Assembly (NCBI GenBank): GCA_014529385.2
Contig: CM043971.1
Span: forward strand, 31,947,209 to 32,011,208
Length of the DNA: 64,000 bases
Direction of reading: 5' to 3'
DNA from: Adiantum capillus-veneris
Taxonomy: Eukaryota; Streptophyta; Polypodiopsida; Polypodiales; Pteridaceae
The stretch's first letter is position 1; each line of letters starts with the position of its first letter. The notes under the pieces were generated by a model. That model was not told where the DNA came from and made no database searches. It worked only from the letters and a program-made list of their open reading frames with translations. Shown piece by piece: positions 35,600 through 47,984 of this stretch. Made by a program: the position numbers and the translations under genes.

Positions 35600-36930
35600 C
35601 ACAGAGACTCAAATCCACCATCACGATGGGAGAGATGGTCCCCCGCGTCGTCCCTTCATTTAAAAACAGCAGCAGAAGTGTGTGGCAAAGCTTATCTCGC
35701 AGACTCCTACAAGCAGAAAGATACACTGCCAGAGGTCATTCTCGAGGAAGAAAGCTTTGGACCTGCTATAGGAGGCCCTGCGCCAAGTCTCCGAGGTAAG
35801 CCCCATGCCACACTCCCTGCTTCTCAAATAAGAAAAAATCAAAAAGATTTGGAAGAACAAGCCCTTATTGGGCTGCTGGCTGGACTCCGTCACCTATAGA
35901 TATCCTCAGGAACTGGATTAGGAACCACTGGGGTGTCCTAGCTGTAGAGGTAGAAACTATCCAGGCCCTAGCCAAGGGACACTATATGTTTGTCTTCAAG
36001 ACACATGTTTGTCTTCAAGACAGCAAAGATGGCGTTCTATGTTCTTAGTCGTGGCCAATGGATAATTAGGTCCTCCCCGTTGAGCATGTTCCGTTGGAAC
36101 AAGGATTTCAATCCGGAGCTCTCTACCTTGGTGAACTTCCCTGTATGGGTAGAATTCCCTAATCTCCCTATGCACTATCACGCTCATCTAGCCGAAATAG
36201 GGTCTCCTCTGGGCAAAGTCCTAGGGGGGAGGTAGAAGACCAACTATATCCCATCTTGGCATCCTCAGGTTCTTATAGAAATGTACATTTCTGTTGACCT
36301 CCCCTCCTCCATAGATATCTTCACCGATGATGGTGAAATGTTTGAACAGGAGATACTCTACAAGTATCTTCCTAACACTTGCTTCCATTATGGAGCTAAA
36401 TCTCATTTTGTGAGGAACTGCCCGATCGAATTCCCCCCGACCCCATAGGAATCGACACCAGAAAAAGAAAAATAAGATAAAGAAGGAGAAATTGAGGGCT
36501 TCACCACAGTAAACGACGCCAGAGGTAAAACAACTATTTATAATAATGATAAGGGAAGGGACAAACAAAAGGAAAAAGGCAAGAACTGGCAGCCTAATCG
36601 GTTTGTTGTACTGGCCCCCTTGACTGGCTTCGACGAGAATGAATTTCAAGAGTCACAAGTATCCGAATCAGATGCTGAAGAATCGTTGCCCACCGAGCTG
36701 GAAACTCGGGTCAACAAAATGGATGCCGACATGATCATTGATATGAACCTGGCCTCCCCCCTGCCAGACATCACTTATAAGGAAAATGTCCCCCCTTCGC
36801 CCCCCCCCCCCCCCCACACGGCACCAATGGACATCCAGAAAGACAACAAAAGGGCTCATGATCAAGCCTTGCAAAAGTCGACCAAGTCCACACCTGGGAA
36901 ATCCAAAAAGGACAATAAATTGCATAAATG
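35600..36930 (+). pseudogene. LINE ORF1 (nucleic-acid-binding, DUF4283 plus CCHC), broken
   Basis: In plant L1 elements this protein binds element RNA. The N-terminal part (GKPHATLPASQIRK at ~35795) and the DUF4283 part (LRNWIRNHWG, then RGQWIIRSSP, FPVWVEFPNLPMHYH at 35903-36215) lie in different frames. The phrase ACATGTTTGTCTTCAAGAC is duplicated at ~35985-36022. The knuckle at ~36380 reads CFHYGAKSHFVRNC, with Tyr in place of the second Cys. An acidic, Pro-rich tail runs to 36930 and includes a run of about 14 C near 36806. Confidence 0.75.
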
Positions 36931-39640
36931 AAAGTTCTAAATTGGAACATAAAGGGGCTAATTGACCCCTGCAAGTCTCGGAAAATCAGAGCATGGGTTG
37001 TGGATAATCCGATCGACATCATCGCACTTCAGGAGATCAAGGTCAATGGTTATGATCTAGCTAGGCGCCTAAAGGAAGTGTCTACTTCCCTCAAATGGTA
37101 TACCTCCTCTCACTCTAGGGGGTCGGGTGGCACTGCTTTAGGTATCCCTGCTGGGTGGCTCCCTCAGAATCCTAGGGTGCTAGGGGGGGATCACTGGGTA
37201 GCAGCCCCCATCTCTGCCCCGTTTCCAGCCACCTTAGTCTCGGTTTATGCAACAGGTTCATCAGCACAAAGAACTCAGATGTGGTTTGATCTCTTTCTTT
37301 TAAAGGGGGACATCATTCTCGTGGGTGACTTCAGTATGGTCGAAAACTCGCATGACAGATTCCTAGGTAAAGGTATGGTCATCAATGGTGGAGATAAGTT
37401 GGCGTGGGACAAGATGAAGGACCTCTTAGAGCTGTGGGATAGTAGAGAGTCAGGAGTTTTCTCATGGAAGAACTATTCCAGAGGGAGTATGGCTAGAAAA
37501 TCAAGATTGGACCGTTGACTATTCCAGAGGGAGTACGGCTAGAAAATCAAGATTGGACCGTTGCTATGTATCTCTTCCATTGGCTAATTCATTCAATAGA
37601 ATCAAGAGCAGGATCAAATGAAACTCATGTCTGTCAGATCGCTACCCAGTGACCACTGTCATCGACCAAAAGGTGAGAAAGATTAGGAACCAGTGGTTCC
37701 ACACAAACCCCTTCCTTGTTCCACCTCCCCATTGTTCAAGCTGCAATGGAAAGAATATGGACATCTCACTTTGTTAGAGCAGCTAGACCAGCAGTAGCTT
37801 GGTCTTCAGCCGTCAAGGAGACTCAGAGCTGTCTGTCAAAATTTCGCAAGGAAATCTCTCAAATACGTCGATCTCGGGATCTGATCTACAACTCCCTCCT
37901 TCTCGTGGAATCAGGGCCCCAGAGTGAGTCTACTCAGTCCTCGATAACTGACCTACGAGCCAAACTCAAAAAATGAAGAATACGTAGCCTCCAAACATGC
38001 CTCCATCTTCTTCAGAGAGTGGTGGGCAGGAAAAATTGACAGGCCCTCTAAACAGATGTTCAAGATCCTTAGAAAAAAGCAAATCCGAGAGTCCTCCCCG
38101 CTGTTTGTGGCATCCGATGCCTCCATCCAAAATGAAACTGAAAATCTTGAGTTCACTCGGACCCACTTTGAATCATTGTTCAGTCCCAAGGAATCGATCT
38201 CCCCTCAAGTGACTCAAGCTAGAGAAGAAATTTGGAAATTCATACAGGAGGTGGTCTCGATAGAAGATAGTTTTCGAGCTGACCTCCCCTTTTTTATTTC
38301 CGAAATCAAGGCTGCTATTGAGTCACTAGCTCCCAAAAAATCTCCTGGTATGGACGGCTTACCGGCAGAGTTTTTCCAGATGTTTAAAGACACCCTTGCC
38401 CCCTGCCTCTTGAAAGTTTGGGAGGTTCCAAGCACTCCCTTTCTCTGTCAACATGGGGATCATCAAAGTTTTGCATAAGAAAGGTGCCAAGGAAAACCTT
38501 TCCAATTGGAGACCATTCACGATGCTCAACACCTGCTATAAAATTTTTGCCAAAGTGGTTGCTCTTCGAATCACCCCCATCCTTGTGAAATGGAAAAGGC
38601 TTTATAAAAGGAAGGAGGATCATTGAGGCGGTCATTGCTCTTTGGGAAGGAATCGAACATGCTGAAGACTTGGGATTGGATTATGTATTCATCAAAATTG
38701 ACTTTGACAAAGCTTATGACCGCCTTGAATGGTCCTTTATCTTACATAGCCTGGAAAAGATGGGATTTGGAAAGGGGTTGATCCGATATGTAACCACTTT
38801 TTTTGGGTAGGCTAGAGCGAGAGTCTCTCTTAATGGAGCCCTGTCTGAATACTTTGAGCTCAGCAGGTCTATTAGACAGGGCTACCCCTTGGTCCCCCCT
38901 TCTGTTTGTTGTCAGTGCAGATGGCCTCAACCGCCTGGTCAAAGGGAAGATGGCACAGGGTAGTATCAAAGGTATTCCCTTACCAGACAGCGACAATCAA
39001 CAATGTCTTTCTCAGTTTGTTGATGACACAAATTCCTTGCTAAGCAACAATGATAACTCACTGCTAAAATTATGATCTGCAAAAGGAAAGCTTCTGCTCT
39101 GCTTCTGATTCAAGAATCAATTGCAACAAGATAGGGGTCAGATCCTCTCAGTCCCTACTACCGAGTAGGATTCTCAATCAAGGGTGCTCTATTATTAAGG
39201 AGGGTGAAGTCTTTAGGCTACTAGGCATCTCCTTTAGATTCAAGGTCTCCCTAAGACAAAGGTGGGATTGTGTGCTAGAACGTTCTAGGGCCAAGCTGGA
39301 AAGATGGAAAGTCTTCCAGGGCTCTCTAGCTGGAAGAGTCATTGTAATTTATCACTTTCTTTCAGCTTATATTTTGTTCTTTCTCAGCTACTGTTGACGT
39401 CCTCCTGACTCTCATCTGAGCGTCATAAGCAAATACTGTAGGAGCTTCCTTTGGGAGGTGATCCATTTAAGAAGCTGCAGCCAAAGTACGGTGGGATATT
39501 TGTTGTCTTCCTGTTGTAAAAGGGGGCCTAGGAGTGAAAAACATCAACAAGTGGACAGACAAAATTGTCGTCAAACTCCTCATCCGAGCCCTAGAAGATA
39601 CCAGCCAGAAAATGGGCTCTCCTCTTATTTAGGAAAATAA
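36928..39640 (+). pseudogene. LINE ORF2 (AP endonuclease + reverse transcriptase), broken
   Basis: The endonuclease starts at the ATG at 36928: MKVLNWNIKGL (N motif), IALQEIK (E motif), GDFSMVEN (GDFN in the family, so Asn is Ser), SRLDR, and SDRYPV where SDH is expected. A 45-bp direct duplication at 37473-37562 adds a stop. RT motifs are SPGMDGLPAEFFQ (~38345), IKIDFDKAYDRLEW (~38695), a Gly-Tyr-Pro-Leu version of GCPLSP (~38880) and the active-site SQFVDDTN (~39010). These motifs lie in different frames. C-terminal traces reach at least 39640. Non-functional. Confidence 0.85.
37473..37562 (+). repeat. 45-bp tandem duplication inside the LINE endonuclease
   Basis: Units 37473-37517 and 37518-37562 differ by one base. 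The unit is a multiple of three, but it includes the in-frame TGA created at the junction, which ends the endonuclease frame at 37518. Confidence 0.9.
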
Positions 39641-40244
39641 ATAACTTTGCTCTGGCTAGCTAGAAGCCATGGCAGAAAATGAGTTGGATCACTATTTTTT
39701 TTGGGGCATTCCCCATCAAGGCTAAAGGGTCAGACCTATTGGCAAGGACTAATATGTCTGTCTTTTGTGGGAATAACAGAGCTAATGCAATACGGCAATA
39801 TGACTCCATTTGGTGGCCTCTCTCCCCCCTACCATTAGGAGAAATATGAACGTTGCATGGGCCTTGTAAGGAATCCTAATTTTTAGGGATTAAGGCTAAT
39901 GTTGTGTGGGGTTTAGGGGGCAAGGGCATTGAAAAAGGTAGTTTTGAGTAGGCTTTTCTAGCCTTTTTTTTAGACAAATGTAGGATATGGACCTAAAGGG
40001 TTACTTTCTCTCTCTAGCTTTTTTTAAAGTGAAGGAAGCATAGGGGTATGTCCACATCAGCAAAAACATGGGTCACAAAGAGTCAAAATTTGACTTTTTT
40101 AAAAAAAATCATTTTTACTTGTTTTTTACTTAAAACTCCCTCCCAACATATATACATATCTAAAAATCATTTTTTGACCCATTTTTTAACCCACAAGCTT
40201 AGAAAGTCCATTTTTTCAAAAATCTTTTTTCCCAAAAACCCACA

Positions 40245-40483
40245 AGCTTGCGATGAGGCTAAAATCAGCACCAAAGCCTATCAGGCTATTTTCCAACTCC
40301 TAAAGGATGCCCTCAAAGAACATGGCATTGTGGAAAACCTATTTCCCGTTCCTCACAAGGTCAAGCTCGCAAAGAAGGCCACAAACGAAGATGTGTTCTC
40401 CCGCATTGGGACATACCTACACATTGAGGACACAATGCCAACTTCCCTTTATGCTTCGTGCGCAACAAAGACAAGGGGAAAAG
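40245..40483 (+). CDS. Possible exon of an unknown gene
   Basis: Codes a helical-looking peptide (ISTKAYQAIFQLLKDALKEH, then KVKLAKKATNEDVFSRIG) and ends at a good splice donor, AAAAG|GTAAGAA, with GT at 40484-40485. The start is unclear; CCACAAG just upstream could be an acceptor. No domain recognised. It sits 0.6 kb from the 3' end of the minus-strand transposase-like gene and could be a second gene of the same mobile element. Confidence 0.25.
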
Positions 40484-40622
40484 GTAAGAAACAATCCATA
40501 AGACAACACCATTTTAGATGAAATGGGAAAATCCCACAACTTTGGGACTAATTTCAACGCCTATGGATTCCTATTTCCCATTAAATTTGGAAAATTTTCA
40601 TTTAATTTGGGAATGTGACAAA

Positions 40623-40885
40623 GAGATAGATTCTCAAGAAAATGGTGGTGTTGAAAAACACCTTTTAAAATTTTAATTTTTATGTGGGTGTTTCAAAACA
40701 CTTCATAAAAGAGATAGATTCTCAAGAAAAGGGTGGTGTTGAGAAACACCTTTTAAAATTTTTATTTTTATGTGGGTGTTTCAAAACACTTCATAAAAGA
40801 GATAGATTCCCAAGAAAATGGTGGTGTTGAGAAACACCTTTTAGAATTTTTATTTTTATTGGGTGTTTAAAAATACTTCATAAAA
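40623..40885. repeat. Three tandem 88-bp repeats with an internal palindrome
   Basis: Units start at 40623, 40711 and 40799 with GAGATAGATTC. Each contains GGTGTTGA(A/G)AAACACC, a short inverted repeat, and a second GGGTGTTTCAAAACAC. The spacing is exactly 88 in both steps. Confidence 0.9.
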
Positions 40886-41054
40886 TCATACATAAGCTGG
40901 GGAAATAAAACAATGAGCAAGATATGAAATGCTATTCAATTTCTCCTATTAAGCTAGCATGTGCCTTCTCCATGACATTTGATGGGATCTTGATTGTTTC
41001 CGCAATTCTTCCACCCCTTGGAGTCCATGACCATACAATTGTATCAACACACTC

Positions 41055-44000
41055 CTAGCGCTTTGGGTCAGCAAGATTGCAGCACCAACTCTTTTTCCAA
41101 CAATCCTCATACTGTTCTTGGATTGTGGGATTTCGTTTTTGATGTTTTGGTGCCCAATACTGAATCAGAACTTTCTTGTAGTTAGGAGATGATTTGTCTA
41201 CATCAACATTTGACTCTACCACTCCTAGCCATATCGGATATTCAGGATCTGCGGGTCTCACAAGAACAAGATCCCCTTTTCTTACATCAATTTGAGGCCT
41301 AAAGGCCTCTTGTGGCCTTGCACTTTGAGGACCAACATAGTGATCATTAAATTCTTCATATCCTTGAAACTCATCTCTGTCTTCCTCTATCTCTTGCATT
41401 CTATGACTCCCTACAATCTTTGGCCAAAATTTTGTATATTCACCAATGTGTTTATTGGTTGGTTGTTCAAGCTCATTGATTATGTTTTGCCAATAAGTGA
41501 TAACAGGCTCCATGTATTTTGTGAAGTCATGGTCCTTTCCCTTTAATAGAGAACATCTTTTCCAAAATTCAAGATATGACTTAATCCCTTGAATAACAAG
41601 CGGACTATCTCTCACATAGTCTGCTATAGGTACCACATCTGGACAGCCTGTTGGTAATTTTGGTTTTCCCTGGTCATCTTTTTTCCACAACTCAATTCCC
41701 GACTCCTTTGGCATCCAATCGGGTGATTTGGGATGAATTTTGTACTGCATTACTGGGACTTCACCTTGCATATAGAAACGAAATTGAAGTGGCTTAGAGT
41801 GTCCGACTAGAGCATCTTGTCCGTCACACATGTACCCTTGCACAAAGGATTTAAAGTCGGGAACTTGTGTCATCAAAAATGGTGCTGGAGCTGAGCTTTC
41901 ACATTTTTGAAAATGTTCCATCAAATGTGGAAAAGTGAATGTCATTCCTGTTCGCAATCTTTCTGAGAACCTACTAAACATTGCATCTATGTCCTCATGT
42001 GTATGACCCACCATTAAGAATCCCAAATGCACGGTTTTGAAAACTCCTTTTGCTACTAACAAGGATAAGTATGCAAACAAATATCGATTTTTATTCTCTC
42101 CTGCACAATTATCTAGCTGTAGCAAAAGATTCTCAGGCAATTTTTGAAATACAGGAGTGGATATGGTATCCACAACACATTGAGATGAAGTTGATTGTAT
42201 GTGTACAATCTCTTCATTACATCCCTGGATGGCCAACGGTGGTGTCATTCTTGATGCATTCCTCTCACGCTCTTGCTTCATTTTGTTTTAGAGGTCTAGA
42301 GCTCTCCTTGAGTTCAATGCATTGAATAACGTTACATTGCTGCGTGGCATACCGTCATGGCATAAATCTCCTTGTCCATGGTTTTCTGTTCTTTTCAGAT
42401 TCTGTAAGCATAATGCAAGGGAACCAATTGTAGCATTGGGATTTGAAGGCCATAGACCATTAAGTGAGAAGTGACCATACATTCCATGACCATGTCCATG
42501 TGTTATCATACCTGTTAATGATACTTGCAATTGATATGCATTCGCATAATCTTTTGAGTTCACACGCAACCTAGGTATTGCTGTCTTTTTTTTATCCATG
42601 TTATCATGTATAATGCATAAATACTTATCCTTTTGCAACTGGGAGAACTTACGCCAGGTGTAGTACACATTCCTACAACTTTGTTGTTGCAACATGTGAA
42701 TTCGACGTTCATCCTTCAAACGTGCAATCATCTCGTCATCCTTTGTTGACTCTAGTTGAGACTTTATCTGACTACACACAACACATTTGGAGAACTCACT
42801 TGTTTTTGACAATGTCACATTAGCAAACTCTGTATTCCAAATCCTATTGAATGTCGTGCTAGACATTGGCTTGAGACTCATACTGTCAAGTGTTTTATTG
42901 ACATCATGTAAAATGTCTACTTGCTTGTACGTGTTTGGTATTGCAAGCAAAGTTTCCCTAGTACCATCTTCCATGGTTCTACTCTTATGTGGCATTCTCT
43001 CCGAGTTTTCATCAACAAAAGAGCGCATCAATGCCCTTCCATTTCTGTATGGTCTCTTCCTTTTTTCATGACACCATCATTACCATGCACTGAGCGTCTA
43101 ACCCCATTCTCAAAATGTTCACGGTAACGATAAAATGAAGTTTTTGGAATGTCATGAATTTCGTACCAAGCTCTACTGCAAACCTCACTGCCATTAAAAG
43201 AAAACACATAGCATGTCTTTGTAGTTGTTTTGTTCTCATGCCATGCAGTCAACATTGTATCATACACATAGTTTGTTCTATTTTGCAAACTCTGTCCCCA
43301 AAATTCATTGCGCATAGCCATGACTTATCTCGATTGGCATATTGACAACACCTTTTGGAACAACAATCTATGGTTGAAACAAGCTGGACAAATGCTAGAG
43401 ATGCTTGATTGGATCTCTTAGAAGCTTTCACTGACATTTTTGGCTTCCTATTCACAAAGCAATATTTCCGCTTTTTTGAAATAGGCTCTACCAAATAAGC
43501 TGATTCAATGCATATGTCTTGTAACGCATGCATAGCATGTAGATCCTCATAGCATAACAATTCTTTTCCATCCATAGTTGTCACTCTCTTGATAGGCCAA
43601 CAAACTAGATTAATGCTGCATACACTAGCTTCTGCAGAAATAGTAGCCTCATCTGCATAGGATGTTTCGATACCAATACCAATGTTATCTTCACCTAGCT
43701 CACCAAAGTTTACAGATTCAAATGGACACACGTACATGACAACCCCTTCGGCTACTACATGTGTTTTTCTTTCATCCCAAAGTTAAACCCTCTTATCCTT
43801 CCAAACCTCTCTGTAGCTCATTCCATTACATTGTGCATCCAATGCTCCTTCTGCTTTGTCAGCCTCATGCATAGAAGCCCCTTTGTACTGCATCTCATTT
43901 ATATGCTGCAACAACCCACTACTCCATTTCACAATACTATGAAAAGCATCTCCCACTGTCAATGCATCCATTGTTGGAAAAGGGATGAGTGCTTTCTTTT

Positions 44001-44158
44001 CAAAACACAAATCAACTGACACCGATACATTGCCTTCCCCAATAAGCATTCCAGAACAATATGCACTTGGATTTATTTCAAATACAGTCCCAATGGCAAC
44101 CTTTTGTGTCGCTACAAACATGCACACTCTATCACCATGATTGAAATTAGCCATACCT
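41055..44158 (-). pseudogene. DUF7869-type transposase-like gene, decayed
   Basis: Read on the minus strand. The N-terminal block (44158-43783, starting MANFNHGDRVCMFVATQKVA) loosely resembles DUF8039 of plant transposon proteins. It is followed by a Cys-rich element CCSKRCCQYANRDKS (~43350), MRNEFWGQSLQNRTNYVYDT, and EVCSRAWYEIHDIPKTSFYR. The core follows: KYLCIIHDNMDKKK, then LLLQLDNCAGENKNRY, FLMVGHTHEDIDAMFSRFSE and a C-terminal region to NLADPKR. The LDNC...ENKN and GHTHEDID motifs are those I recall for DUF7869, thought to be an RNase H-fold transposase-like family. Breaks are a frameshift near 43315, a lost A in an A run near 43070, and a TAG at 42290-42288. Exon structure upstream of 43737 is uncertain. 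Confidence 0.65.
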
Positions 44159-44249
44159 ACAAGAAGATTGCAAGAATAATTGTTAAACAAACCGCTTGCA
44201 GAGTATATTGATTTACGTAGCATAAAGCATAACAAGTATGTAAGTGGGT

Positions 44250-46440
44250 GTTTCATGAGAAGCACCCTGTGGTCTGAAGGTCATAGGGTTCCCTCTATGC
44301 TACTAAGAATCTCTTTGTGCTCTATGCTCTATTGTCTATGCTCTATGATCTATATTGACTTCCTATGGCCCCTAGACCACAAGGCGCCCTCATTGTTTCC
44401 AAAAAACCCTCATTGTTTTGCTATGGCCCCAGGGCCATAGCTCTCTATGCCGGTATAAAGCATATTTGCTCTATATTAGCTCCCTAAGGCCTGAAGGCCA
44501 TAGGGTTGTCCTCAAGATCACCTCATGGAGTTTCATGTCAAGTATATATACATCCTATGTCCTTAGGGCCATAGGGAGTTTCATGTCAAGTATGTATTCA
44601 TCCTATGGCACCCCATGACCCTAGGGCCATAAGATCTCCAAATGAAACATACGACAATGTATGGCCCTTGAGCTATACATTGCAACCCCATGACCCTAGG
44701 GCCATAGGATCGGCATATGAAACATACGACAATGTATGGCTCTTGAGCTTATACATTGCAACCCCATGACCCTAGGGCTATAGGATTTCCAAATGGAACA
44801 TAGGGCAACGTATGGCCCTTGAGCTTATACATTGACACCCTATGGCCCTAGGGCCACAAGACTTAAAAACATACAAAAAGACAACCTATGGCCCTAAGCC
44901 CAAGGGTGTGAGCATTGACACCCTATGGCTCTAGGGCCACAAGACTTCAAAACATACAAAAAGACAACATATGGTTCTAAGCCCAAGGGTGTGAGCATTG
45001 ACACCCTATGGCCCTAGGGCCACAAGACTTCAAAACATACAAAAAGACAATCTATGGCCACGATGTCAAAGGTAGCCAAGATATCAATGCAGCCCCATGG
45101 CCCTAGGGCCATAGGATCTCTATATGGAACATGTGGCACCCTATGGCCCTTGAGCTTATAGATTGCCACCCCATGACCCTAGGGCCATAGGATTTCCAAA
45201 TGGAACATAGGCATTGTATGGCCCTTGAGCTTATACATTGCCACCCTATGGCCCTAGGGCCACAAGATCTCACAACATACAATAAGAGAACCTAAGGCCC
45301 CTAAGCTCAAGGGTGTGGGTTCAAGGGTGGCCAAGATATCAATGCAGCCCCATGGCCCTAGGGCCATAGGATCTCTATATGGGACATGTGGCACCCCATG
45401 ACCCTAGGGCCATAGGATTTCCAAATGGAACATAGGCAATGTATGGCCCTTGAGCTTATACATTGCCACCCTATGGCCCTAGGGCCACAAGATCTCACAA
45501 CATACAATAAGAGAACCTAATGCCCCTAAGCTCAAGGGTGTGGGTTCAAGGGTAGCCAAGATATCAATGCAGCCCCATGGCCCTAGGGCCATAGGATCTC
45601 TATATGGGACATGTGGCACCCCATGACCCTAGGGCCATAGGATTTCCAAATGGAACATATGCAATGTATGGTCCTTGAGCTTATACATTGCCACCCTATG
45701 GCCCTAGGGCCACAAGATCTCACAACATACAATAAGAGAACCTAAGACCCCTAAGCTCAAGGGTGTGGGTTTAAGGGTGATGCAGCCCCATGGCCCTAGG
45801 GCCATAGGATCTCTATATGGGACATGTGGCACCCCATGACCCTAGGGCCATAGGATTTCCAAATGGAACATAGGCAATGTATGGCCCTCGAGCTTAAACA
45901 TTGCCACCCCATTACCCTAGGGCCATAGGATTTCCCAATGGAACATAGGCAATGTATGTCCATTGAGCTTATACATTGCCACCCTAGGGCAGTAGAATCT
46001 CCATATGGGACATGTGGCACCCTATGGCCCTTGAGCTTACATATTGCCACCCCATGACCCTAGGGCCATAGGATCTCCAACTACAAAGTAGGGCAACGTA
46101 TGGCTCTTGAGCTTATACATTGTCATGGACCTAGGGCCATAGGATCTCCAACTGGAACATAGGGCTATGTATTGGAGCTTATCTATTGTCGCCCCTAAAC
46201 CCTAGGGCCATAGGATTTCCAAATGGAATATAGGGAAACTTATGGCTCTTGAGCTTATACATTGCCACCCTATGGCCTTAGGTCCACAAGCTTTCACATT
46301 GCCACCGTAGGGCCATAAGGATCTCACAAGATAGAAGAAGAAAACCCTAGGACATAGGATTTTCAAATGGAACTGAGTGCACGCTTTGATCCTTGACCTC
46401 CAACATTGCCGTCCTATGGTGTGAGCCCAGGGGTGGCTGA
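44250..46440. repeat. Palindromic satellite array A
   Basis: About twenty copies of a core around CCCTAGGGCCATAGG in ~1.7 kb. The consensus core is the arm CCTATGGCCCT followed by its exact reverse complement. Units alternate between 'ccataggat' and 'ccacaagat' right halves, with spacers such as TTCCAAATGGAACATA and GAGCTTATACATTGCCACC. A higher-order unit of 213-255 bp is visible from the word AATGCAGCCCCATGG at about 45087, 45341, 45566 and 45780. No protein gene here. Confidence 0.9.
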
Positions 46441-46929
46441 GGTGTCTTCATAACAATTTCGTCCATTCAAGGGATATCCGCAAGTGGCATAAATTTCAAA
46501 AATAATTAAAAAGTAATTAAAAATAATTTTTAAAAAAATTACGCTACGACAAACTTTGTCATAATGGGTTTTCAAATACACTTATTGATATTGGACAAAA
46601 AAATAGCGCACAATTTTCGGGATAATTTTTTTAAAATTTAGTTATTTTTAGTGTATTTTTTACTATGCAGATTTTGATTCTGAAGTCAAATTTGCTTCAT
46701 GGGTGTCGTTCCACTCGTACTACAAAGATATGGACATTGACAAAGCCTTGCACCAACTTTTTTTTTCCATACTCTTTTTTTCTTTTTAAAGCTCTTTCAA
46801 GTTCGGAGCCAACGAGCTATGTCTCATTTTCGCACAAAACTTAGAAACTCTAGTAATCTCGACTGCAAACCCGTGAGAACAACCCCTACATTCAAAATTC
46901 AAATTTTGAATTTCTAACCTAACCTAACT
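46441..46929. other. AT-rich spacer, no gene seen
   Basis: A, T and AAAATTAATT-like runs, then pyrimidine-rich DNA (TTTTTTTTTCC, TCTTTTTTTCTTTTT) leading into the putative first exon. Could contain a promoter, but no clear TATA box was picked. Confidence 0.4.
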
Positions 46930-47127
46930 AACCTTATCTCTCTCTTTCTCTCTCTACCACAATTTTTTCCGCGCTATCGCACTCTTTCTCTCTCTCGTTT
47001 CTTGCTCGAAACCTACACAGAAACCTGCACACACAGAGCTTGTCTTTCTCTGTCTCTCTCTCCCTCTCTCCCTACGCATACAGTTCTACGCCATCGTTGC
47101 GACACGCACACAGATCTACGCGAAGCC

Positions 47128-47271
47128 ATGGCCACAACCTTCAACAGAAGGACTGCTGTCGCGACCTCCCAAACACAGATCTGTTACCATCATCGTCGTG
47201 GCCTCAACACACCTAAGTTACTGCTTGCTACTACTGCAGCCGGTTTTTATCAAACACAGATTTACTCAGAG
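47128..47271 (+). CDS. Possible first coding exon of the ParB-like gene
   Basis: A CT-rich leader (46925-47080) precedes ATG in the context GAAGCCATGG. The exon encodes 48 residues (MATTFNRRTAVATSQTQICY ... GFYQTQIYSE) and ends at GAG|GTAACC. The next candidate acceptor in the right phase is TTATTTTTACAG at 52131-52142, where the ParB-like exon starts. Both ends are phase 0, so joining keeps the frame. The peptide is Arg/Ser/Thr-rich and acid-poor, like an organelle transit peptide, although the following exon has nuclear-localisation-like KRK clusters. The implied intron would be 4.87 kb and packed with palindromic repeats. Unproven. Confidence 0.35.
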
Positions 47272-47384
47272 GTAACCTGTAGAAACCCTAATCTTTTTTC
47301 TTAATTCGGTTTTAACTATTCTTAATCTAATTACGTTTTAGCTAAGTTGTGAATCACCTCTCTCTAGAACAATAAACAAAAATC

Positions 47385-47625
47385 ATTAATTACATCTCTA
47401 AAACTGTAAAATTGTAGACTATAGAACTATAAAACAGAAAAATCTCTAATTAGAGATCTAAAACTGTAATACAGAATACTCTAATTAGAGACCTAAAAAT
47501 ATAAAACAGAAGACACTAATTAGGGACCTAAATTTGTAAAACCAAAAACTCTTATTACGGACCTAAATCTGTAAAACAGAAAACTCCTCATAAGTGACCT
47601 AATGCTGTAAAATTGTAAAAATCTA
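47385..47625. repeat. Degenerate ~37-bp tandem repeats
   Basis: The phrase 'CTAATTAGAGACCTAAA ... TGTAAAACAGAAAA' recurs about six times with substitutions. It lies just after the putative donor at 47272, so it would be intronic. Confidence 0.7.
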
Positions 47626-47984
47626 ACTGCAAACATCTCTAATTACAACAAAAAATTATAAACCTGCAAATGCAAAAGACAACAACTACAGAAAATGCTG
47701 AAACTATGGATACCTGTAATTGGGTTGTGGGGAGTTGGGCACACGTTGTAAGAGGACGAGTAGAGCACGTTGTTGTATGAGGATGGATTAGGGTTCAGTT
47801 TGCAGGAGGATGGGAAAAAAAAAGAGGCAAGAAGGTGGGAAAGAAAGTGTACACTATATGTGCTTGTAAGATATGGTGTAATATAGTTTCTTTAAATTCA
47901 TTTGTAGTCACTAAAATAAAACTAGACATTGAATCTTTAGAAGGGCAGACAGGGTGTGGCTACATAGGGTTTCACCTCATAATA

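Larger units (their letters stand above)
35456..39860 (+). mobile_element. L1-type LINE, decayed
   Basis: ORF1-like region (DUF4283 and a damaged zinc knuckle) followed by ORF2 with AP endonuclease and reverse transcriptase, all plus strand, about 4.4 kb. Both ends are uncertain: I could not define target duplications or a poly(A) tail. The ORF1 fragment at 4440-5150 is from the same family. Confidence 0.8.
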
